Shown here: piece after piece, positions 7,740-14,744 of the stretch
How positions within the stretch are numbered: the first letter of the stretch is position 1
How the letters are laid out: each line of letters begins with the position of its first letter
Source: CAWJHE01 sp964614855
GTDB lineage: Bacteria; Chloroflexota; Anaerolineae; Anaerolineales; UBA4823
NCBI GenBank assembly: GCA_964614855.1
Contig: CAZTMX010000039.1
Location: 1-18,391 of the forward strand
Direction: 5' to 3'
Length of the DNA stretch: 18,391 nucleotides
Program-made: the position numbers and the translations under genes
Notes under the pieces: generated by a model
The model's database searches: none
What the model was told of the DNA's origin: nothing
The model's input: the letters and a program-made list of their open reading frames with translations, nothing else

Positions 7740-9021
7740 ATATATTTAATGAGCCTTCAAAGGCGCCAGTATCGCACATCGTGTCGTTGCGGGGATAGTA
7801 GCGCTGGTCGTTTTTAAGTGGCGCCAACGCAAGCATGCATGCTGTTGGGCGGTGGTCGAGCGCAGGTGATTTTGAACTGAGAGGCAATGTCTGCGTCGGT
7901 CCACCCCAGTCACCCAAAGGCCCTAACAAGGGATTCGTATTCTGCATATCCCCGGCAAGCCCGTTCCACGGGCAGGTGTCATCGCTAAAAATATTGTACC
8001 CTGTCGAAGTCCATGTGCCGGAACTAGTTGGGTCACAATTAAAGCTGGTATCCTCCGGGTAAGCAGCCAGAATTGAATCTTGAACAGTCACTGAGCCAGT
8101 GGGCATATTTTGAATACTGGAAAATGGGCCTGGATTGGACAGCGTTGACGACATAATTTTTATGGTACCGGAATTGTAAATACCTGTAATGACACCTTCA
8201 CCGGCGGAGTTGCCGCTTATGGTTGAATTTAGGAAATCGATGCTCCCGTGGTTGATGATACTTGACCCAGCCACCGCATGGTTATTGGCAATAGTTGAAT
8301 TTCTGATGGATATTTGCGCACTGTCATTGTAGATAGCTGATCCGTTATTGGCGATATTGTTTCTGATGGTTGAGTCTACGATGGATAAATACCCATGACC
8401 CAAGTGGGCAATCCCTGCGCCGGCGAATGGAGCCGAGCAAGTGCTCATGTCGCAATCTCCTCTATTGGCCTCAACCGTCACTTTTTCGATTAGCAGATTT
8501 CCAACATTCGAAATGCCTGCTCCGAACAAGTTTGCATCGGTTGGCATAATGATCCCACCACGGATCACTGCATTTTTTATGCTCAAATGTACCCCCGCTC
8601 CGATGCGCAGAACGCGGTCCAGCTGGTTGGCATCGATCACCGCCGGCAACTTGTCTGTTCCAATGATGGAGACAGTGAAGACAGAATCGCTGTCTGGAAA
8701 ATCCAGGTCTCCGGTGTGGATGTCATTGGTCTCATCCGGCGGGATGGTGAGCTCATAGGTTCCTGCGGGGACGTTGATGGTGATATCGCTGTAGGGGAGG
8801 TTCCCGATGGCTTCTGAGATCGCAGCTCGGAGCGTGCAGGCGCCGCCTACAGGCGCGCCGATACTGCACACACCGTTCGTGGCTAAATCTCGCTGGTCGA
8901 TCGTGGTGTTTACATCAAAGATGAGCGGGTCTGCTGCGGAAACGGGGGTGCCGGATAGAAATCCAGCCAGCACGCAGATACATAGGACAAATGCAAAGCG
9001 TTTTACCAGGTTGGAAAACAT
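7708..9021 (-). CDS. Secreted CSLREA / beta-helix / choice-of-anchor Q protein
   Basis: The 437-residue product has a signal peptide (about 1-29, ending VSAA). A CSLREA-type domain follows, whose key motif here reads CTLRAAISEA (62-71). Then comes a run of parallel beta-helix repeats (about 140-325) rich in N-S-T-I-x-N-N units. From about 360 to 422 it matches the choice-of-anchor Q pattern: NPLLGPLGDWGGPTQTLPL, SPALD, DQR and CDTGAFE. In other lineages that domain sits directly before whichever sorting signal the organism uses; here it is followed by AFLPAINR, the tail shared with four neighbours. GGAGG 5 nt before the ATG supports the start. Function is unknown; beta-helix proteins often bind or cut polysaccharides, but no catalytic residues were recognised. 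It converges with TauE and lies downstream of the solute-binding protein gene on the same strand. Confidence 0.85.
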   Translation of the reverse strand: MFSNLVKRFAFVLCICVLAGFLSGTPVSAADPLIFDVNTTIDQRDLATNGVCSIGAPVGGACTLRAAISEAIGNLPYSDITINVPAGTYELTIPPDETNDIHTGDLDFPDSDSVFTVSIIGTDKLPAVIDANQLDRVLRIGAGVHLSIKNAVIRGGIIMPTDANLFGAGISNVGNLLIEKVTVEANRGDCDMSTCSAPFAGAGIAHLGHGYLSIVDSTIRNNIANNGSAIYNDSAQISIRNSTIANNHAVAGSSIINHGSIDFLNSTISGNSAGEGVITGIYNSGTIKIMSSTLSNPGPFSSIQNMPTGSVTVQDSILAAYPEDTSFNCDPTSSGTWTSTGYNIFSDDTCPWNGLAGDMQNTNPLLGPLGDWGGPTQTLPLSSKSPALDHRPTACMLALAPLKNDQRYYPRNDTMCDTGAFEGSLNISQAFLPAINR

Positions 9022-9114
9022 ACGCCCTCCTCAGATTTTGCCTGAAATCGTAAGATTTTATTGTGTCGTTCTATTTTGGCAGGCCGGTGATACCCAAATT
9101 TAACTGAAGCGAGT

Positions 9115-9142
9115 GGGGCTGCCAGAAGTGAAAGGCAACCCC
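9115..9142 (-). terminator. Weak hairpin after the solute-binding protein gene
   Basis: GGGGCTGCC (9115-9123) and GGCAACCCC (9134-9142) form a 9-bp stem with one C-A mismatch and a 10-nt loop. It lies about 75 nt downstream of the minus-strand stop at 9217 and upstream of the next gene. The U-tract is poor, so termination is likely but not certain. Confidence 0.45.
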
Positions 9143-9216
9143 ATCATATTATTGCTTCCGCGCGCTATCTAACACAATTCCTTTCATGGTCTCTTCTAAA
9201 CCCTTGCATGCAGAGA

Positions 9217-11331
9217 TTACTTGTTGATGATCGGTACAAACACATTCAAATAGCTTTCGCCAGCCAGGGAGAACGTGGAAAGGTGACAAATATCCACACT
9301 CAGCCGGTTTTCTACCAGGTCGCGGGTATAGGCCGAAACAGGATCGCAGCTTGTGGCAGCATCGATCCAGGCGCTGCCGTCCCAGTAGTATAGCAGGAGC
9401 GTCTCTTCATCTTTGATGAATGCGACATCTTCATCAGAATATTCGATGGTGACGGTGACCGGCGTCTCAAAGGTAAAGTCTTCTTGCACATCGCCGTCGA
9501 TGATGGCTTCCAGGGTGAAGGCGTGGTTGGTGGCAACCAGCAGATGGGAAATTGTTGTATTTGTTGAAGACTCCAGGCGCATTAGGATACTCTCTGTCAC
9601 TGCGCCTGCTGGAATTTCCACTGTCGTGGGATTTATCTGCGTGTCGACATACTCAAGAGATGTATCGTACTCCGGTTCGGCTATTTGTTGGCTGGTATAG
9701 GTCAGGCTCACCAGCCGATATTCTTCCGACATGTTTGGAGATTCGACCAGCCCGGCAACTTCAGCTCGGGCAAGAAAGCCAGAGCGTGGATGGACGATTG
9801 GTACAAAGGGTATAAAATTATGGATATCTTGCGCAATATCCTCGTAATCTAACACTTGTTGGTCGAAATCAGGTTCAGTCAGAGCGGCTTGCAGATCGGC
9901 ACACAGGTCTGGGTCTATCGGTCCCAGACCCAGGGAATTTGGATTGCAGAGATGATAGGCGTAGAAATTGTCAGGGTGCAAATAATCTGCGTACCAACCA
10001 AGCAGGTAAAGATCTAGATCCCCATTGTCTACCTTGTCAAGGAACTCGCCGGATTCATATTCAAGAACTGTGGTATTGATGCCTACTGCATCCAGGTAGC
10101 CTTTTATCGCAGCAGCGATTGCTACCGGGTCAGGCAAATAGGTGCGGATGACATTTCGATAAGCCAGGGTGGTGTCGAAGCCCGCCGAATATCCTGCTTC
10201 GCTCAACAGGGTTTGTGCCAATGTGGGATCATATTCAGGAAAAGCAAGTGCGGGATTGTAGCCCCATATCGGAGGTGGGAGGAACTGGGTGGCAACCCGA
10301 TCACCAGGTGTGTAATACGTTCCGATCAACGCTTGCCAATTTATGGCATGGGCTATTGCCTGGCGGACTTTAATGTGATCGAGCGGTACGTGGGCGCGGT
10401 TGATACCTAAATACCCCACGCCAGATGATGGCCGCCACTTGACCTGGACGGCTGTATTTTCTATTGAATTTGCCAGGGTGCTATCAGACAGGTTATCGGC
10501 GACATGAACAATTGCGTTGACCACGGCATTATAACGATCTGTCTCATCGCTTATCACTTTAAATGTCAGCGTGTCAATATATGGAGCGCCTGCCCAGTAG
10601 GTTGAATTCGCTGTCAGACTGATGTGATCACCGCTGATCCATTCTAAAAATTTGAACGGACCGCTTCCTACTGGGTTCGTAGAAATATTCCCCGTCTGTA
10701 GTGCATTCGGGCTGGCGATGCCAAATGCTTCAAAGCTGACCAGGCTTAGCAGGTGGTAGGTGGGTTGCGAAAATGTAAGCTGTACTTGCAGCGGGCCAGG
10801 AGCATCAACGCCTGTGAGGATGCAAGTTTCATCACCTTTAAAACCGCCAAAGAGGTAATAGAAATAGATAAAGTTTGCATCAAACTGCGGGTGGGTGGGA
10901 TCCCACCAACGGTTGAAATTGTACACAACCGCAGATTCATCGACAGGGGTGCCGTCGTGAAATGTAATGCCGGGGTGCAGATAGAAATTCCACTGCGTGG
11001 CATCAGAATTGCGCGACCAGGAATCTGCCAATCCCGGTAAGTAAGCCGTCCCGCCAGGTTCGGTATTGACCAGCGTATCATAAACCTGGGCGGTGATGGT
11101 CAAGGCGTTCCCTTCGACGGCAAGGGCTGGGTCCAGTGTGTCGACATCGTATGCCAGCGCGACGATAAAATTATCTGTTGTAGGAGAAAGGTCTAGTGAA
11201 TCGCTAGCCAATGTGGATGAAAGCGAGCTGCTCAAAGATAGGAATACCAGAAGCGTGACAGATATAATACGCGGGACAATAACAGGGCGGTGAAATCTGA
11301 ATGATTTATAGAACCCTAGATTCCTGTCCAT
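9217..11331 (-). CDS. Extracellular solute-binding protein, family 5, with extra C-terminal beta domain
   Basis: The first two thirds (about 52-540 of 704 residues) are a family 5 solute-binding protein, the type that delivers peptides, nickel or sugars to ABC importers. Typical features are the N-terminal VDTLDPA, the segment WNFYLHPGITFHDGTPV and the hinge-region GSGPFKFLEW. The signal sequence (hydrophobic core about 21-42) has no lipobox cysteine, although family 5 proteins of single-membrane bacteria are usually lipoproteins. About 555-690 is an added beta-rich domain (VEIPAGAVTESI, PVTVTIEYSDEDV, LLYYWDGSAWIDAA, LSVDICHLSTFSL), resembling ZU5-like C-terminal modules of surface proteins. 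The chain ends VFVPIINK, the shared tail. AGGAGG 7 nt before the ATG supports the start. No permease or ATPase partner is adjacent, so the ligand cannot be guessed from context. Confidence 0.88.
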   Translation of the reverse strand: MDRNLGFYKSFRFHRPVIVPRIISVTLLVFLSLSSSLSSTLASDSLDLSPTTDNFIVALAYDVDTLDPALAVEGNALTITAQVYDTLVNTEPGGTAYLPGLADSWSRNSDATQWNFYLHPGITFHDGTPVDESAVVYNFNRWWDPTHPQFDANFIYFYYLFGGFKGDETCILTGVDAPGPLQVQLTFSQPTYHLLSLVSFEAFGIASPNALQTGNISTNPVGSGPFKFLEWISGDHISLTANSTYWAGAPYIDTLTFKVISDETDRYNAVVNAIVHVADNLSDSTLANSIENTAVQVKWRPSSGVGYLGINRAHVPLDHIKVRQAIAHAINWQALIGTYYTPGDRVATQFLPPPIWGYNPALAFPEYDPTLAQTLLSEAGYSAGFDTTLAYRNVIRTYLPDPVAIAAAIKGYLDAVGINTTVLEYESGEFLDKVDNGDLDLYLLGWYADYLHPDNFYAYHLCNPNSLGLGPIDPDLCADLQAALTEPDFDQQVLDYEDIAQDIHNFIPFVPIVHPRSGFLARAEVAGLVESPNMSEEYRLVSLTYTSQQIAEPEYDTSLEYVDTQINPTTVEIPAGAVTESILMRLESSTNTTISHLLVATNHAFTLEAIIDGDVQEDFTFETPVTVTIEYSDEDVAFIKDEETLLLYYWDGSAWIDAATSCDPVSAYTRDLVENRLSVDICHLSTFSLAGESYLNVFVPIINK

Positions 11332-11458
11332 CTAAAAACCTCCTCTATCATTAAGTGGGAAATTTTGTGTCTTATTCAGTTTACATATCAAACTGTTCTA
11401 GCTAATAAAACTTCGGATTTTCTTAAAGAGCGCAGTCGGCATTATTATTCGTTTTTTT

Positions 11459-12625
11459 TTATCCGTGCGCGGAGATATGCCCTGCCTCCTTTCGCACATA
11501 GGGCTCCACCGGCAGCACATCCACCAGCTCGTACTCCAGGCTGCCGACACCGATGGCAGCGGCGTATTCCACCTGTTTGAATGGGTCTTTGAGCGGGCCG
11601 TGAAGCTGGGCAAACGGGTGCCCGCTGCGGGGTTGCACTTCGTACACCCGGGGCAGGTTTTCTTCAAAGAGCGGGAAGTTGAGTGTGGTATCAAGCTGGG
11701 CTTTGTCCACGGCCACGATGTCGTCCGAGCCAAAGATGCCAGCATCGGGCATGATGGGCATGGTGGTGAAGCCAAAGCAGTCGCACATGGGAGTCATATG
11801 GGTCGCCAGGCTGATGTGGACGGCCTTTTCGGGTGCAAATGTGGAAAGGACAAGCTTGCAGCTGATGGCGACAGCTTGTTGGAAGGCGTGGAAATTGGCC
11901 TCGTCGATTTTGAGCGAGCCGGGAGGCGCCACTTTGAGACAGCGCCCGCAGGCGTTGCAGTCATCATGGTGCATGTGCAAGTGGTCGGGGTGTTCTTTGT
12001 CTGGCACCAGGGCAGCCCAGGGACAGGCATCCATGATACGCTGGCGGGTCTCGGCATCCGGGCAGAGCTCGGGGAACCAGTACTGGTCGTAGTGCATGCA
12101 GTCGTGCATGGCGCTGCGAGTGGGCGCAGCCATGCAGCCCAGGGCGATGTTTTTGAGCGCTGCGCCGTAACCGCAGGTAGGGTGGCCTTTGAGATGTGCC
12201 AGGTTGATCAGGAAGGTGGCATCCTGGATCAAGCCGGAGACCTGCCATTCTTCCAGATTTTTGAATGGATAATGATGCGTGTAGACATATTTTTCATCTG
12301 GGCCTGCAGCGGGGTAGACCGGGCAGCCCACGGCTTCGGGACTGTAACCGCGGTATTCGGCGCCGGAGACATCCCAGGGCACATCGGCGATAAAGGGTTT
12401 GCCGCCACCGTCCAACACAGCCTGTACCACCTTGCGTACAAAGACCGGGTGCACGGTGGAATACCCGATGTTATTACCGGTGTGCATCTTGAGCGCCACG
12501 GTTTCGCCTTTAACGCGATCACGGAGGTGCAGGCGGTCGAGGATCAGGTCGAGCTTGGCGGGCAAAGTTTCGGATGCGGTCAGGTGGGTTTGCTTTGCGG
12601 AGCCGAAGTAAACGGTAGGTGGCAT
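11459..12625 (-). CDS. DUF362 domain protein with incomplete ferredoxin-like Cys motif
   Basis: This 388-residue protein without a signal peptide belongs to the DUF362 family, found in many anaerobes, often with a 4Fe-4S insert. Family marks include VALKMHTG near 43-50, VLDGGGKPFIADVPW near 70-84 and FLINLAHLKGHPTCGYGAALKNIALG near 138-163. A ferredoxin-like segment CNACGRCLKVAP (223-234) has C-x2-C-x2-C, but Ala stands where the fourth Cys (x3-C-P) would be. It follows a His-rich stretch (HPDHLHMHHDDC), and MCDCFG occurs at 280-285, so other ligands may serve. A redox or metal role is inferred, with no known reaction. AAGGA about 10 nt before the ATG supports the start. A candidate promoter lies at 12677-12682. 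The stop adjoins a run of nine T residues on the plus strand (11452-11460). Confidence 0.85.
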   Translation of the reverse strand: MPPTVYFGSAKQTHLTASETLPAKLDLILDRLHLRDRVKGETVALKMHTGNNIGYSTVHPVFVRKVVQAVLDGGGKPFIADVPWDVSGAEYRGYSPEAVGCPVYPAAGPDEKYVYTHHYPFKNLEEWQVSGLIQDATFLINLAHLKGHPTCGYGAALKNIALGCMAAPTRSAMHDCMHYDQYWFPELCPDAETRQRIMDACPWAALVPDKEHPDHLHMHHDDCNACGRCLKVAPPGSLKIDEANFHAFQQAVAISCKLVLSTFAPEKAVHISLATHMTPMCDCFGFTTMPIMPDAGIFGSDDIVAVDKAQLDTTLNFPLFEENLPRVYEVQPRSGHPFAQLHGPLKDPFKQVEYAAAIGVGSLEYELVDVLPVEPYVRKEAGHISAHG

Positions 12626-12676
12626 GAGTTCATTTCCTTTCGATCACGGAGGGGTATGGGTGATGATGGATATTTA

Positions 12677-12682
12677 ATTATA
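12677..12682 (-). promoter_or_regulatory. Candidate -10 box (TATAAT) of the DUF362 gene
   Basis: The minus strand reads TATAAT here, 52 nt upstream of the ATG at 12625, preceded directly by GTG. No good -35 box is present at 17 nt; that position falls inside the repeat array that starts at about 12692. Confidence 0.35.
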
Positions 12683-12691
12683 CACCTATCA

Positions 12692-12932
12692 GATGATCAC
12701 GGATTACACGGAAGACACGGATTTCACGGATTAGAGCGGAGGATCACGGATTACAACGGATGATCACGGATTAGAGCGGAGGATCACGGATTAGGGCGGA
12801 TGATCACGGATTACACGGAAGACACGGATTTCACGGATTAGAGCGGAGGATCACGGATTACCCGTCAAGGCAGCAAAACCGCCTTGACGCAGGATTTCAC
12901 GGATTAGAGCGGTGGATCATGGATTAGAGGTT
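12692..12932 (-). repeat. ATCCGTG-family repeat array, opposite orientation, with a 63-bp perfect duplication
   Basis: Read on the plus strand, the core is (G/T)GATCACGGATTA, the reverse complement of the ATCCGTG motif in the first array. Two identical 63-bp blocks (12692-12754 and 12799-12861) lie 107 bp apart. Between and into them runs a clean 20-bp tandem unit, (G/T)GATCACGGATTAGAGCGGA with small changes, at 12741-12760, 12761-12780 and 12781-12800, and partly from 12801. A non-repeat insert at about 12861-12893 holds an inverted repeat and the 16-nt segment shared with the first array. The array fills the space between two divergent genes (starts 12625 and 12998). The other bases of the gap, 12626-12691 and 12933-12997, hold the candidate promoters and ribosome sites of those genes. 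Confidence 0.93.
12863..12889. repeat. 9-bp inverted repeat inside the second array
   Basis: CGTCAAGGC (12863-12871) and GCCTTGACG (12881-12889) are perfect complements with a 9-nt loop. The left arm and part of the loop (12863-12878, CGTCAAGGCAGCAAAA) occur as the exact reverse complement at 6674-6689 in the first array. The repeat units on either side continue the array pattern, so this looks like a fixed component or an insertion within the repeat. Confidence 0.75.
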
Positions 12933-12961
12933 TTGATTATTTTTCCGATTTCGGGCATAAT
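12933..12961 (+). promoter_or_regulatory. Candidate sigma-70 promoter of the second CSLREA gene
   Basis: TTGATT (12933-12938) and CATAAT (12956-12961) are separated by exactly 17 nt, matching the -35 and -10 consensus at four and five of six positions. Transcription would begin near 12968, giving a leader of about 30 nt with the ribosome site AAGGAGGG. The -35 box starts right at the edge of the repeat array. Confidence 0.5.
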
Positions 12962-12997
12962 ATGGGTATTCCAAAATCAAAGTAGAAGGAGGGCGTG

Positions 12998-14725
12998 ATG
13001 GTTACAAAGCTCATTGCAAGGATCTTGTTGGGATGCGCGCTCGCGGCTGCGTTATTTGGCGCTCCAGTACAGGCTGCACCTTCAGCGACTTTCACTGTGA
13101 ATAGTTTGACGGAGGGTGATGATATCCTTCCCGGCGATGGGTTGTGTAATTCCATCGGAGGCTGGTGCACGCTCCGGGCGGCGGTGATGGAAGCCAATGC
13201 CCTCCCCGGAGCAGATGTAATCAACCTGATGGCGGGAACCTATAATATGACGATGCCGCTTCCGGTCCAGGATGATGTGACCATCAACGGCGTTTCGTAC
13301 ACGTCCAGCATTCTGGATGGACCGGGTACTGCCGGGGTGCATGCTTTTGTATTGGACCTTACTTACTATCCCAATGTGGATTTTGTGCTGAGCGCGGTGA
13401 CGGTTCGAGATTTTGCCGGTGCAATTATCACCCTGGGGAACCAGCTCAAACCCGGTACGGTTTTGATTAAGGACAGTGTGTTGCGAGACAATATTATAAA
13501 TGACGCATCATACGGCGGCGGGGCGGTCATGAATAACGGCCTGGCAGCCTCGGTTGTGATCCGCAATACCACCCTGATCAACAACAGCGCACCCTATTGC
13601 GGCGCCATCACAAACCAGGGCTCGTTGGCGATAGAGCAGAACAGCATCATCCGCAATAACTGGGCGCAGGCAAGCACGGGCGGCGCAATCTGTAACAAGG
13701 GCGGCAGCCTGACCATCAATGACAGTTCGGTTTTTCTGAATATCGCCACTGGCGATTCTGGGAACTTTGGCGGAGCCGTGTATCAAAACGCAGGGACAAC
13801 GACCGTCAATAATTGCCTGGTGTACAACAATTCTGCCAATGCAATTGGCGGCGCTTTTTATATTCAGGCCGGCGATTTGCAGGTGACAAACAGCAGCATT
13901 AGCGAGAATACTGCCGATACTGGCGGCGGGTTCGCCCTGTATGGAAGCGGGCAGACTGTGCTGACGAATGTCTCAATTCTTGAGAATATAGCCGGCAACG
14001 GCGGGGGGATTGCCACGAGCACAAACCTGACGATTTCTCAAAGCGATATCATCAGTAATACCGCCATGCTGAACGGCGGGGGGATGTATTTGAGCGGTCT
14101 GGAAGCCGAAGTGCTCAACAGCACGATCAGCGGGGGTTTTGCTGTGCAAGACGGTGCGGGGCTTTATGTAAACAGCTCAGCAACGCTGCGCCTGGGCAAT
14201 GTGACGGTGATGAACAATACCGCCGATAGTGACAACAACGGGGATGGATTTGGCGGGGGAATTTTCAGCGCAGATGGGAATGTCCTGGTGCGCAACAGCG
14301 TTATCGCAAAGAATAAGGATTTGCGCGCCACACAGTTTGAGCTGTGGGCGCCCGACTGTTACGGCGAGGTTACATCGGACGGGTTTAACCTGTTTGGCAT
14401 GGTGAATTTCCTGTGCGATCTAAGCGGAGATATGAACGGCGTACGCATGGGCGAAGTCTCGCCCGGTCTGGATCCCATGCTGCTTCCGCTTACCCAGGAT
14501 GTGTACGATACTTATCACCACCCCCCGCAAATGGGGCCGGTGGTAGATACCGGAAATCCAACAGGGTGCAGGGATTTCGACGGCAATTTGCTGATGCTCG
14601 ACCAGCGCGGCGTGGTTCGCGTGTTCGGTGTTGGGCAGTCGATGTACCTGCCTGTGTGCGACCTGGGCGCAGTAGAATCGTTTTACCAAACGAAGAATAG
14701 ATACTTGCCGCTCATCAGCCGGTAG
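12998..14725 (+). CDS. Secreted CSLREA-type beta-helix protein (second copy)
   Basis: The 575-residue product has a signal peptide (about 1-26, ending VQAA). The CSLREA-like motif reads CTLRAAVMEAN (57-67), followed by a long beta-helix (about 130-430) with many N-N-S/T-A and GGA/GGG turns. The C-terminal region around DPMLLPLTQ, DTGNPTGC, LDQRG and CDLGAVES resembles a degenerate choice-of-anchor Q domain. The final residues are RYLPLISR. It has the same architecture as the 7708-9021 gene on the other strand but is longer and divergent, so the two are paralogues rather than a recent copy. ATG 12998 is preferred over GTG 12995 because GGAGG (12988-12992) is 5 nt away rather than 2. It converges with the cadherin-like gene, with a 19-bp gap and no strong terminator. 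Surface binding or polysaccharide interaction is inferred only. Confidence 0.83.
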   Translation: MVTKLIARILLGCALAAALFGAPVQAAPSATFTVNSLTEGDDILPGDGLCNSIGGWCTLRAAVMEANALPGADVINLMAGTYNMTMPLPVQDDVTINGVSYTSSILDGPGTAGVHAFVLDLTYYPNVDFVLSAVTVRDFAGAIITLGNQLKPGTVLIKDSVLRDNIINDASYGGGAVMNNGLAASVVIRNTTLINNSAPYCGAITNQGSLAIEQNSIIRNNWAQASTGGAICNKGGSLTINDSSVFLNIATGDSGNFGGAVYQNAGTTTVNNCLVYNNSANAIGGAFYIQAGDLQVTNSSISENTADTGGGFALYGSGQTVLTNVSILENIAGNGGGIATSTNLTISQSDIISNTAMLNGGGMYLSGLEAEVLNSTISGGFAVQDGAGLYVNSSATLRLGNVTVMNNTADSDNNGDGFGGGIFSADGNVLVRNSVIAKNKDLRATQFELWAPDCYGEVTSDGFNLFGMVNFLCDLSGDMNGVRMGEVSPGLDPMLLPLTQDVYDTYHHPPQMGPVVDTGNPTGCRDFDGNLLMLDQRGVVRVFGVGQSMYLPVCDLGAVESFYQTKNRYLPLISR

Positions 14726-14744
14726 CTCTAAAAATAAGGGCTGC

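Noticed and set aside
11465..12763. Long plus-strand open frame (432 codons) opposite the DUF362 gene
   Set aside because: It is antisense to a gene with clear DUF362 motifs and a ribosome site; its end is translated repeat array, and the predicted protein resembles no family.
6629..12932. Repeat arrays considered as CRISPR arrays
   Set aside because: The units are only 7-20 bp, vary in sequence and spacing, have no unique spacers of constant length, and no cas genes are present.
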